A stretch of DNA of 64,000 nucleotides from Prescottella agglutinans. Its GTDB lineage: Bacteria; Actinomycetota; Actinomycetes; Mycobacteriales; Mycobacteriaceae. Shown one piece after another: positions 20,578-32,350 of the stretch (the stretch's first letter is position 1; every line of letters starts with the position of its first letter). The translations under genes were made by a program, and so were the position numbers. The stretch covers positions 310,001 through 374,000 of the forward strand of contig NZ_RKLP01000003.1 of assembly GCF_004011865.1 (NCBI RefSeq). Reading direction: 5' to 3'. The notes under the pieces were generated by a model. It worked only from the letters and a program-made list of their open reading frames with translations. It was not told where the DNA came from and made no database searches.

Positions 20578-20607
20578 CCCCGGGCTGCGATCCGTCGCAG
20601 CCCGGGG
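20578..20607 (+). terminator. Hairpin between rpoB and rpoC
   Basis: CCCCGGGCTGCGA and TCGCAGCCCGGGG form a perfect 13-base-pair stem with a TCCG loop, eight bases after the rpoB stop. There is no T-run, so it is more likely a stability or partial attenuation element than a full terminator. Confidence 0.5.
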
Positions 20608-20690
20608 GCGCTAGAGCACATTTGAATTGGCAGTCAGGAGAAGCGGATCTCACCCGCTGATCCACAATCCCTCTGGGGAAAGGAAGTTAC

Positions 20691-24650
<3,960 letters not shown>

Positions 24651-24684
24651 TCGGGACTACCGGTAACCGGTAGGAAAGTCCGAC

Positions 24685-24722
24685 ACGAAGGTCCCGTCCC
24701 CACCCGGGGGCGGGGCCTTCGT
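24685..24722 (+). terminator. Terminator after rpoC
   Basis: ACGAAGGTCCCGTCCCC pairs with GGGGGCGGGGCCTTCGT around ACCC, with one or two wobbles. It ends the rpoBC transcript. A smaller palindrome around ACCGGTAACCGGT precedes it. Confidence 0.8.
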
Positions 24723-24792
24723 GCATTCTGGGTGGAGCACCACTGCGTATCCTGAGACCGAGCCGGACTAATCGACCAATTCGGAGGGCGAG

Positions 24793-24993
24793 ATGGCGGG
24801 GAAGAAGATCGATCGGGTCAAGGCCGAGAGCGCGCTCGAGGTGGTTCGTGAGAGCCCGACGATCGCGCTGATCGTCGCGGCGCCGGCCATCGTCGTGTTC
24901 GGTGTCCTGTGGTGGCTCACCGGGTTCGGGACGGCGCTGCTGGTGACGCTGGTCGTCGCGGGTCTCGCCGTCGTGGCGAAGAAGGTTTTCTAG
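24793..24993 (+). CDS. Small two-segment membrane protein, unknown function
   Basis: A 66-residue protein with a Lys/Arg-rich N-terminus (KKIDRVKAE) and two adjacent hydrophobic segments at about 23-42 and 45-62, ending KKVF. The start has GGAGGGCGAG just upstream. No family was recognised. It stands alone after the rpoC terminator and converges on the thioesterase gene with no spacer: its TAG ends at 24993 and the opposite stop begins at 24994. Confidence 0.7.
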   Translation: MAGKKIDRVKAESALEVVRESPTIALIVAAPAIVVFGVLWWLTGFGTALLVTLVVAGLAVVAKKVF

Positions 24994-25797
24994 CTACAGC
25001 TTCGCGACTCGAGCGACGGCACGGGCCTCGCCGTCGACGAGGAACCACAGCCGCAGCGACGTGTCGTCGTCGATCGCGTGGATCCGGACGTGGTCGCGGG
25101 CGAAGATCGGGCTCAGATGCTCGACGACGGCCCGGTGCGGCACCTCGCCCAGATCCGGCCGGTCGGCCAGGTACTCCTCGACCGCGTGCCAGTAGGTTGC
25201 GTTGTTGACGTGGTTGAACGGGTCGATGTCCGTGGTTCGCAGGTGGAATGTGCGGTCCCCGACGTCCAGGTCCTCCCAGTCGTCGGTCTCGGGTGGCGTC
25301 GCCGACAGCCACGGCTTCCAGCGGAGTCGGTGCTCGTCGGTGGTGCTCCCCAGGACCTCGAGCAGCCCGTCGCTGATCCGCGCCGGCATGCCGGTGTCGG
25401 TGCCGATGTTGATCCAGAATCCCTCGGTCTCGATCAGCGCGTCCCCGTCGCTGGTCAGTTGCACCCGCATCGCCGACCATCGGGTCGAGTGCGCGGCGCA
25501 CCAGCGACGGAGGCGGATGCGGTCCGGCCACACGGCCGGACGGTGCACGTCGATCACGGTCCGCCGGACGACCCACAGCGGATCGGTGTCGTCGAACCCG
25601 AAGGCGGCGAGGTTGTCGCTGCCTATGTCCTGTAGGTACCGCGCGACGCCGTCGAGTCGCAGGCGGTAGGCACTGTCCACGTCTGCCGTGCGGATGGGCC
25701 GCGCGCTCTCGAAGCAGTGTTCGGGCGGCGGTGCCGGCGCGAGCGCGTGCGGCGTGGTGACGATCTGCGTTGCGGGGGCGATCTGCTCGGAAGCCAC
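24994..25797 (-). CDS. Acyl-ACP thioesterase (FatA/FatB-like double hot-dog)
   Basis: A 267-residue protein with the acyl-ACP thioesterase fold. The N-terminal hot-dog is at about 28-160, with DVDSAYRLRLDGVARYLQDIG near 39-59. The second hot-dog has the catalytic-type DIDPFNHVNNATYWHAVEE at about 190-208, where Asp, Asn and His are the family's key residues. The family hydrolyses acyl-ACP or acyl-CoA to free fatty acids in the cytoplasm. It is transcribed towards rpoC and divergently from fprB. Substrate chain length cannot be read from sequence. Confidence 0.85.
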   Translation of the reverse strand: MASEQIAPATQIVTTPHALAPAPPPEHCFESARPIRTADVDSAYRLRLDGVARYLQDIGSDNLAAFGFDDTDPLWVVRRTVIDVHRPAVWPDRIRLRRWCAAHSTRWSAMRVQLTSDGDALIETEGFWINIGTDTGMPARISDGLLEVLGSTTDEHRLRWKPWLSATPPETDDWEDLDVGDRTFHLRTTDIDPFNHVNNATYWHAVEEYLADRPDLGEVPHRAVVEHLSPIFARDHVRIHAIDDDTSLRLWFLVDGEARAVARVAKL

Positions 25798-25912
25798 GGT
25801 GATCCCTCGGTTCGGCGGTTGTCGCCAGCGATTGTGGCAGGTCGTCGGCGAGTCGTCACCCGATTCCGGCGGAGGACGCGGTGGATGCTTGTTTCGTCGG
25901 CGGGGGGCCGAG

Positions 25913-25924
25913 TACAGTCCTGTA
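25913..25924. promoter_or_regulatory. Short palindrome TACAG-TC-CTGTA
   Basis: A 5+2+5 inverted repeat at the start of the fprB upstream region, about 25 bases before the TGTCACA array. It may be part of the promoter or operator. Tentative. Confidence 0.3.
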
Positions 25925-25936
25925 GCTGTAACTAGG

Positions 25937-25984
25937 TGTCACATGAAACATGTCACACGGAATCGGTCACACCAGGCTGTCACA
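25937..25984 (+). repeat. Array of four TGTCACA-like direct repeats upstream of fprB
   Basis: TGTCACA occurs at 25937, 25951 and 25978, with GGTCACA at 25965, giving spacings of 14, 14 and 13 bases. The array ends 56 bases before the fprB start. The regular phasing looks like a multi-site regulatory region. The first two copies also enclose an inverted repeat ACATG-AAA-CATGT. Confidence 0.55.
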
Positions 25985-26040
25985 TCGGCGCCGTGTCCGG
26001 GCGTGCACCGCGTCCGGGCGCGCGAAGGGCGGGAATCGAA

Positions 26041-27735
26041 ATGGCCTACGTCATCACCCAGGCGTGCTGCAACGACGCGAGCTGTGTCTCGGCGTGCCCC
26101 GTGAACTGCATCCACCCGACACCGGAGGAGGCGGAGTTCGCGACCACGGAGATGCTCTACATCGAGCCGCAGGCCTGCATCGACTGCGGCGCGTGTGTCG
26201 ATGCCTGCCCGGTCGGCGCGATCTTCCCCGAGGACCAGCTGACCGCGTCGCTCGAGCGGTACCGGGAGATCAACGCCGACTACTACACGCGACACCCGCT
26301 GCAGCCGGGGTGGATCCCGCTGACGCCGGCGGCCCCGCCGGTGCGGGATCTCGGCACGCTGCGGGTCGCGATCGTCGGCGCCGGGCCGGCCGCGTGCTAC
26401 GCCGCCGAGGAGTTGCTCAAGCGCTCCGACGTCGAGGTCGAGATGTTCGAGAAGCTGCCGACGCCGTGGGGGCTGGTCCGTGCGGGTGTCGCGCCGGACC
26501 ATCCCGGCACCAAGGCCGTGACCGAGATGTTCGACTGGTCGCTGGGGCGGGACGCGTTCCAGTTCCACCTCAACGTCGAGGTCGGCAAGCATGTCAGCCA
26601 CGCCGATCTGCTGGCCCACCACCACGCGGTGATCTACGCGGTCGGGGCGTCGAGCGACCGCGCGCTCGGGATTCCCGGCGAGGACCTGCCCGGCAGCCAC
26701 GCCGCGACCGAGTTCGTGGCCTGGTACAACGGACACCCCGACTACGCGGACCGCACCTTCGACCTCTCTGGCGAGCGGGCCGTCGTCGTCGGCAACGGCA
26801 ACGTCGCGCTCGACGTCGCCCGCATCCTCACGGCGGACCCGGACGACCTCGCGAAGACGGACATTGCGGACCACGCGCTCGAGGCGTTGCGGCGCAGCAA
26901 TATTCGCGAGGTGGTGCTGCTGGGCCGGCGCGGACCCGCGCAGGCCGCGTACACCAACCCCGAGTTCCTCGCCCTCGGTGACCTGCCGGGCGTGGACGTC
27001 GTGATCGACCCGGTCGAGGTGGAACTCGAGCCCGCGTCGCAGGCGCTGCTGGACAGCAGTTCCGTCGAGCCCGCCGTCGTGACGAAGGTGCGCCTGGCGC
27101 AGGAGTTCTCGCAGCGCACACCGACGCCGGGCAACAAGCGGATCGTGTTCCGGTACCTGGCGTCGCCGACCGAGGTCCTCGGCGCCGAGCGCGTGGACGG
27201 GCTGACGGTGGCCGCCAACGAACTGGTCGAGGACGCGTCCGGTGCGCTCACCGCGCGGCCCACCGGGCGCACCGAGCGCGTCGACACCGCGCTGGTGCTC
27301 CGCGCGATCGGCTACCGCGGGCGGCCGCTGGCGGGCGTGCCGTTCGACGACCGCCGGGGGGTGATCCCGAACGACCGCGGTCGTGTCGTCGCCGGTGCGG
27401 GGGAGTCGCTCGACGGGGTGTACGTGACCGGGTGGATCAAGCGCGGCCCCAACGGCGTCATCGGCACCAACAAGACCTGCGCCAAGGAGACGGTGGCCCG
27501 GATCGTCGAGGACTTCGAGGCGCGTCGGCTGCCGGCGCCGGCCGGTGGCCGCAAGGAACTCGGGAAACTGCTGGCGCGCCGCCGGCCCGAGCGGATCTCG
27601 CGGCGCGGCTGGGACGCGATCGATCGCACCGAACGCGCACGGGGTCAGGCCTCGGGGCGGCCGCGAGTGAAGATGACCGACACGGCGGAGATGGTGGTGG
27701 TCGGTCGTCAGCGCCGGGGTCTGTTCGCCGGGTGA
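26041..27735 (+). CDS. fprB: Ferredoxin/ferredoxin-NADP+ reductase fusion, FprB type
   Basis: A 564-residue fusion from ATG 26041 (MAYVITQ). Residues 1-75 are a bacterial ferredoxin with Cys at 9, 10, 15, 19, 23 and 46, 49, 52, 56, the pattern of a 7Fe/8Fe domain. From about 105 a glutathione-reductase-like FAD/NADPH module begins with VAIVGAGPAACYAAEELL and includes KLPTPWGLVRAGVAPDHPG and the NADP-site VVGNGNVALDVARIL. This matches M. tuberculosis FprB. It is expected to pass electrons between NADPH and ferredoxin partners in the cytosol. The longer frame starting at 25936 runs through the regulatory repeats and is not used. Confidence 0.92.
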   Translation: MAYVITQACCNDASCVSACPVNCIHPTPEEAEFATTEMLYIEPQACIDCGACVDACPVGAIFPEDQLTASLERYREINADYYTRHPLQPGWIPLTPAAPPVRDLGTLRVAIVGAGPAACYAAEELLKRSDVEVEMFEKLPTPWGLVRAGVAPDHPGTKAVTEMFDWSLGRDAFQFHLNVEVGKHVSHADLLAHHHAVIYAVGASSDRALGIPGEDLPGSHAATEFVAWYNGHPDYADRTFDLSGERAVVVGNGNVALDVARILTADPDDLAKTDIADHALEALRRSNIREVVLLGRRGPAQAAYTNPEFLALGDLPGVDVVIDPVEVELEPASQALLDSSSVEPAVVTKVRLAQEFSQRTPTPGNKRIVFRYLASPTEVLGAERVDGLTVAANELVEDASGALTARPTGRTERVDTALVLRAIGYRGRPLAGVPFDDRRGVIPNDRGRVVAGAGESLDGVYVTGWIKRGPNGVIGTNKTCAKETVARIVEDFEARRLPAPAGGRKELGKLLARRRPERISRRGWDAIDRTERARGQASGRPRVKMTDTAEMVVVGRQRRGLFAG

Positions 27736-27792
27736 CTTCCGGGTAGCGTCACGGCGAGGGGCATCCGGGCCCTGCGAATTCGGAGGTGGGAA

Positions 27793-28758
27793 GTGCGCGC
27801 AGTGGTGGTCACGGAACTGGCGGGACCGTCGTCGATGGTGGTGCAGGACGTACCCGAGCCGGACGCGACGGGCCTGGTCCTGATCGACGTGAAGGCCAGC
27901 GGCGTGTGCTTCCCGGACCTGCTGATCAGCTACGGCAAGTACCAGTTGCGTCCGGAACCGCCGTTCGTGCCGGGTACCGAGGTTGCCGGTGTCGTCGTCA
28001 GCGCCCCGGAGGACAGCGGATTCGTGCCGGGGCAGCGGGTGCTCGCGGTGTCGAGCCTCGGTGGCTACGCGGAGCAGGTCGCGGTCCATCCGGCGCTGGT
28101 GCTGCCGATCCCGGACGAGCTGGAATTCGACGAGGCCGCGTCGCTGATCATCAACTACCAGACCATGGAGTTCGCGCTGGGGCGCCGGGCCAGGCTGCAG
28201 CCGGGCGAGACCGTCGCGATCCTCGGTGCGGCGGGTGGTGTGGGGACGTCGGCGATCCAACTGGCGAAGGCGCACGGCGCGCGGGTGATCGCGGTGGTGC
28301 GCCGCGACGGTGCCGACGACTTCCTGCGCGAGATCGGCGCCGACGACGTCGTACGCCTCACCGACGGTTGGGCGGGCCGCGTGCGTGAACTCACCGGCGG
28401 GCGGGGCGCCGATGTCGTGGTCGATCCGGTCGGCGGCGACGCGTTCGACGACGCGGTGCGTGCCCTCGCACCCGAGGGTCGCCTGGTGGTGATCGGTTTC
28501 GCCGGCGGGGGCATCCCGTCCGTCAAGGTCAACCGGGTCCTGTTCCGCAACATCAGCATCGTCGGCGCCGCGTGGGGAGAGTTCCTGCGGCACGAGCCGT
28601 CGGCGCTCGCGGAGACGCATGCGGCGCTCGTGAAGCACGTTCGTGCCGGGTTGCGTCCGATCGTCAAGGTGCGATACCCGCTGGCGTCGGCAGCCGAGGC
28701 GCTCAGCGACCTCGAGGCCGGCCGGGTCCTCGGAAAGGCCGTCCTCGTGCAGGACTGA
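27793..28758 (+). CDS. Quinone-oxidoreductase-like medium-chain dehydrogenase
   Basis: A 321-residue zinc-free MDR protein. The GroES-like N-terminal domain contains GVCFPDLLISYGKYQ at about 37-51. The NADPH-binding Rossmann motif ILGAAGGVGTSAIQLAKAHG is at about 143-162. Family members reduce quinones or enoyl compounds with NADPH. Zinc-binding Cys/His residues of alcohol dehydrogenases are not apparent. GTG start preceded by GGAGGTGGG. It lies 57 bases after fprB on the same strand, so co-transcription is possible. The physiological substrate is unknown. Confidence 0.87.
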   Translation: MRAVVVTELAGPSSMVVQDVPEPDATGLVLIDVKASGVCFPDLLISYGKYQLRPEPPFVPGTEVAGVVVSAPEDSGFVPGQRVLAVSSLGGYAEQVAVHPALVLPIPDELEFDEAASLIINYQTMEFALGRRARLQPGETVAILGAAGGVGTSAIQLAKAHGARVIAVVRRDGADDFLREIGADDVVRLTDGWAGRVRELTGGRGADVVVDPVGGDAFDDAVRALAPEGRLVVIGFAGGGIPSVKVNRVLFRNISIVGAAWGEFLRHEPSALAETHAALVKHVRAGLRPIVKVRYPLASAAEALSDLEAGRVLGKAVLVQD

Positions 28759-28877
28759 CTGTGTTCCTCATCACCTGACGCCCTCCTGCGCGGAAAATCT
28801 GTTGCTGCAGGTACGGGGCGCGTGGTGTCGTGGATGGGTCGCGAATTCGGGTGGGGACCGAGCATCCTTGCGTTGTT

Positions 28878-28888
28878 GCAATAGTTGC
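28878..28888. promoter_or_regulatory. Candidate MarR operator between promoter elements
   Basis: GCAA-TAG-TTGC is a perfect inverted repeat lying between a possible -35 (TTGTTG, 28873-28878) and -10 (TACTAT, 28897-28902) of the MarR gene. Such a position suits autorepression. Tentative. Confidence 0.35.
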
Positions 28889-28910
28889 GCAGTCGCTACT
28901 ATTTCCGGTC

Positions 28911-29381
28911 GTGGCAGATGTGACTCCAGATCAGGTCTACGACGCGCTCGAGGAGTTCATCATGCGTCTTCTTGGCATGGGGGAGTCCGAGTCGATGGAC
29001 ACCCTGGTCGCGATGGACCTGTCGTTCTCTCAGGTTCGCGCGCTCTTCGTGCTGGCGCAGCACGGGGAGCCGATCGCGATCAACGAGGTCGCCGAGTGTC
29101 TTCGGATGTCGGTGGCCGCTGCCGGTCGGAACATCGACCAGTTGGTGTGCCAGGAACTGGTACTGCGCCGTGAGGACCCCGGAGATCGCCGGATCAAACG
29201 GGTCTCGCTGACGGAGTCCGGGCGAACCCTGGTCTCTCGTCATCTCGAGGACAAGCGTGACGAGCTCCGTGCGTTCGCAGGACGGCTGGACCAGCCGGAT
29301 CGCAGGCGGTTGCTCGAGGCCCTTCAACCCATACTCGCAGGCGACGCCCTGCGGGCCCGAAGTCAGGAATTCTGTACATGA
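28911..29381 (+). CDS. MarR-family regulator
   Basis: A 156-residue winged-helix regulator from GTG 28911. HTH residues are visible at about 55-80 (INEVAECLRMSVAAAGRNIDQL), followed by the wing with REDPGDRRIKRVSLTESG at about 88-105. The start is only eight bases after the -10 TACTAT, suggesting a leaderless mRNA. It overlaps the efflux gene by four bases (ATGA), so it probably represses its own operon and responds to an exported ligand. Ligand unknown. Confidence 0.87.
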   Translation: MADVTPDQVYDALEEFIMRLLGMGESESMDTLVAMDLSFSQVRALFVLAQHGEPIAINEVAECLRMSVAAAGRNIDQLVCQELVLRREDPGDRRIKRVSLTESGRTLVSRHLEDKRDELRAFAGRLDQPDRRRLLEALQPILAGDALRARSQEFCT

Positions 29382-30916
29382 CGACGCCCAACTCGTCGAC
29401 CGGACCCCAACCAGGGGCGCCCGAGTCGGACAAGATCGACGGCGCGGTCCTGAAGATCGCTTCCGTGGTGGTGCTCGGCGCCATCATGTCCATCCTCGAC
29501 GTCACGGTCGTCAGCGTCGCGCTGCCGACGTTCGTGCGCGAGTTCGACACCACCGTCGCGGTCGTGGCCTGGACCATGACCGCCTACACGCTGGCGCTGG
29601 CCACCGTCATCCCGGTCACGGGCTGGGCGGCTGACAGGTTCGGCACCAAGCGTCTGTACATCAGCGCGCTGATCCTGTTCGTGATCGGTTCGGTGCTGTG
29701 TGCGTTCGCGTGGAACATCACGACACTGATCGTGTTCCGCGTGATCCAGGGCTTCGGCGGCGGCATGCTGATGCCGCTGGGTATGACGATCATGACGCGC
29801 GCGGCCGGGCCGGAGCGGGTCGGTCGGGTCATGGCGGTCCTCGGCATCCCGATGCTGCTGGGCCCGATCGGCGGTCCGATCCTGGGTGGCTGGCTGATCG
29901 ACGCCGCGAGCTGGCACTGGATCTTCCTCATCAACCTGCCCGTCGGCATCATCGCTCTGACCGCGGCGGTCAAGCTGCTGCCGAAGGACCAGCCGAGCCC
30001 CTCGCAGCCCTTCGACTTCGTCGGCATGCTGCTGCTCTCGCCGGGTCTCGCGCTCTTCCTGTTCGGTGTGTCGTCGATCCCGGAGACGGGCACGATCGCG
30101 TCGGCGCGCGTGCTGGTCTCGGCCGGTATCGGACTCGTGCTGATCCTCGGCTTCATCTTCCACGCGCTCCGCAAGGATCATCCGCTGATCGACCTGCACC
30201 TGTTCCAGAACCGTCAGCTGACGGTCGCGGTGCTCACCACGACGATGTTCATCATCGCGTTCATGGGCGCGGGTCTGCTGTTCCCGAGCTACTTCATCCA
30301 GGTGCGTGGCGAGTCGACGCTGGCCGCGGGTCTGCTGCTGGCCCCGCAGGGCATCGGCGCGATGGTGACGATGCCGATCGCCGGCCGCCTGGTGGACAAG
30401 ATCGGTCCCGGCAAGATCGTCCTCACGGGTCTGCCGCTCATCGCGCTGGGCATGTTCTCGTTCACCCAGCTGAGTGCCGACTCGCCGTACTGGCTGCTGC
30501 TGGGCTCGCTGTTCGTGCAGGGCCTCGGTATGGGCTGCACGATGATGCCGCTGATGACGGCCGCGATGGTCACGCTCAAGCACGAGATGATCGCCCGTGG
30601 TTCGACGCTGATGAACATCGTCCAGCAGACCGCCGGTTCGATCGGTACCGCGACGATGTCGGTGGTCTTGACCAACCAGCTGCTCGACCGTCCCGCGGCG
30701 GGCGCGGCGATCGCCTCGCACGAGAACCCGGCCATCGCGGAGCAGGTTCCGCCGTCGATCCTCGAGCAGGGTTTCGACGCTGCGGCGCAGGCCTTCGGCA
30801 ACACGTTCTTCGTCGCGTTCGTGCTGGTTCTGTGCACGCTGATCCCCGCGTTCTTCCTGCCGCGCCGGCGGACCACGCCGACGACCGAGGACGTCCAGCC
30901 GGTGATGATGCACTGA
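29378..30916 (+). CDS. MFS drug transporter, DHA2 (EmrB/QacA) family
   Basis: A 512-residue, 14-segment antiporter. Motif D (LDVTVVSVALPT at about 34-45), motif A (GWAADRFGTKRLY at about 82-94) and antiporter motif C (GIPMLLGPIGGPILGGWL at about 152-169) are present. DHA2 pumps export drugs, dyes or antibiotics using the proton gradient. It is translationally coupled to the MarR gene and followed by a terminator, so the pair forms one regulated efflux unit. Confidence 0.9.
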   Translation: MTTPNSSTGPQPGAPESDKIDGAVLKIASVVVLGAIMSILDVTVVSVALPTFVREFDTTVAVVAWTMTAYTLALATVIPVTGWAADRFGTKRLYISALILFVIGSVLCAFAWNITTLIVFRVIQGFGGGMLMPLGMTIMTRAAGPERVGRVMAVLGIPMLLGPIGGPILGGWLIDAASWHWIFLINLPVGIIALTAAVKLLPKDQPSPSQPFDFVGMLLLSPGLALFLFGVSSIPETGTIASARVLVSAGIGLVLILGFIFHALRKDHPLIDLHLFQNRQLTVAVLTTTMFIIAFMGAGLLFPSYFIQVRGESTLAAGLLLAPQGIGAMVTMPIAGRLVDKIGPGKIVLTGLPLIALGMFSFTQLSADSPYWLLLGSLFVQGLGMGCTMMPLMTAAMVTLKHEMIARGSTLMNIVQQTAGSIGTATMSVVLTNQLLDRPAAGAAIASHENPAIAEQVPPSILEQGFDAAAQAFGNTFFVAFVLVLCTLIPAFFLPRRRTTPTTEDVQPVMMH

Positions 30917-30937
30917 CACCCTGCTGCACCCCGGAGG

Positions 30938-30966
30938 GCCCCCGAGCGACGCGTTCACTCGGGGGC
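30938..30966 (+). terminator. Terminator after the efflux operon
   Basis: GCCCCCGAG (30938-30946) pairs exactly with CTCGGGGGC (30958-30966), followed by TCTTCG. Confidence 0.75.
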
Positions 30967-31066
30967 TCTTCGCGTTGTCCGAGTTCGGGTCGGCGCGTCG
31001 CCGGGAACCTGTCGGGGGTCGGTTCTATCGTCACGACAGGAGCCTCGAGTTAGGGAAGGGGCGATC

Positions 31067-31420
31067 ATGGCTGTCGAGCCTGACGTCGCGTACAACCCGG
31101 ACAACACTTCGCACTGGCACTACTACGCGGTGGTCGGTACCACGATCGACGGCGGTCACACGCTCGCCGAGTTCGGTCCGCACGACAACGCACTCCTGGC
31201 GCTGCAGGTCGCCGTCCAATCGGTGAACCACACCGCGTTCTCGATGTTCGAGCAGGGGGTCGTGGGGAACATGTTGGCCGACTTCGGTCTGGTGGAGCGC
31301 CTCCCGGTCACGAACTTCGCGATCGAGCGGCAGCACGCCGTCACCCGCGTGCCGGACTTCGAGTGGTCGCTGAGCGGTGGTCGGAGGGATTGGGGTACGG
31401 CGGCCGATCTGAGCGCCTGA
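31067..31420 (+). CDS. Hypothetical protein, no recognised family
   Basis: A 117-residue soluble-looking protein without signal or membrane segment. The ATG follows GGGAAGGGGCG. The composition is normal for the genome, with aromatic N-terminal residues (SHWHYYAVVGTT at about 15-26) and a segment with ALLALQVAVQSV. Codon use and ribosome site support a real gene, but no function can be given. It stands alone between a terminator and the carboxylase operon. Confidence 0.65.
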   Translation: MAVEPDVAYNPDNTSHWHYYAVVGTTIDGGHTLAEFGPHDNALLALQVAVQSVNHTAFSMFEQGVVGNMLADFGLVERLPVTNFAIERQHAVTRVPDFEWSLSGGRRDWGTAADLSA

Positions 31421-31540
31421 TCCGCATCTGACCTGCGGCGACGTGGGTTCGCGGCGGCGCGCGCACCAATAAACAATCATTCGTGCTTGATTTCTGCCTC
31501 CCTCGATGTGATGCTGGTCTCATCATTCGAGGAGGGGTAT

Positions 31541-32350
31541 GTGGCTGACTTGAACAAGATCGTCGACGACCTTCGTGCGGAGGGTGCGGCGCTCGATGCG
31601 CTCGTCGCGGATCTGCCCGACGATCGGTGGGCGACGCCGACACCGGCCGCCGGCTGGACCGTCGCGCACCAGATCGGCCACCTCGCGTGGACCGACCGGG
31701 CCGCGCTCATGGCGGCCACCGACGAGGAAGCGTTCGCGGCGCAGCTCACCGAGGCTTGGAAGAACCCGCACGGCTTCGTCGACGAGGGCGCCGAGCTCGA
31801 GTCGCGGCGCCCGCCCCGCGAGCTGCTGGCCGACTGGCGGGCGACCCGGGACAGGCTGGCAGACGTGCTGCTCGCGGTCCCGTCCGGCACGAAGCTGCCC
31901 TGGTACGGGCCGGCGATGGGCGCCGCCTCGATGGCGACCGCGCGGCTGATGGAGACGTGGGCTCACGGGCGGGACGTGGCCGATGCGCTCGGTGCGTCGA
32001 CCGACGCGACCGACCGCCTGAAGCACATTGCGCGCCTGGGTGTTCGCACGCGCGACTTCGCGTTCGGCGTCCACCAGCTCACGCCGCCGGCCGAGGAGTT
32101 CCGGGTGGAGCTGACCGCGCCCGACGGCACCGTCTGGGCGTGGGGTCCCGACGACGCGGCGCAGCGGGTGACGGGTCCGGCCGAGGACTTCTGTCTCCTC
32201 GTCACGCAGCGCGTCGATCGGGATGCGACGGCGCTCCGCGCGACGGGCGACGACGCCGACGCGTGGCTCGGGATCGCGCAGGCGTTCGCCGGCCCGCCCG
32301 GCGCGGGCCGGGGCGCCGAGCCGGCGGACCGGACGGAGGCGGCGCGATGA
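31541..32350 (+). CDS. Mycothiol maleylpyruvate isomerase-like protein (TIGR03084 type)
   Basis: A 269-residue DinB-like protein from GTG 31541, preceded by GAGGAGGGG. The N-terminal four-helix region has [17 protein letters not shown] at about 39-55, and a second His-containing motif [14 protein letters not shown] near 137-150; these supply the metal-site residues of the mycothiol-dependent superfamily. The C-terminal domain resembles the sterol-carrier-like wall of this family. It heads the acyl-CoA carboxylase operon and overlaps the AtuA gene by four bases. Whether it uses mycothiol on a pathway intermediate is unknown. Confidence 0.8.
   Translation: MADLNKIVDDLRAEGAALDALVADLPDDRWATPTPAAGWTVAHQIGHLAWTDRAALMAATDEEAFAAQLTEAWKNPHGFVDEGAELESRRPPRELLADWRATRDRLADVLLAVPSGTKLPWYGPAMGAASMATARLMETWAHGRDVADALGASTDATDRLKHIARLGVRTRDFAFGVHQLTPPAEEFRVELTAPDGTVWAWGPDDAAQRVTGPAEDFCLLVTQRVDRDATALRATGDDADAWLGIAQAFAGPPGAGRGAEPADRTEAAR

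Noticed and set aside
25936-26040. Longer N-terminus for the FprB-type protein
   Set aside because: It would translate the TGTCACA repeat region; the ferredoxin domain begins at MAYVITQ as in the family.
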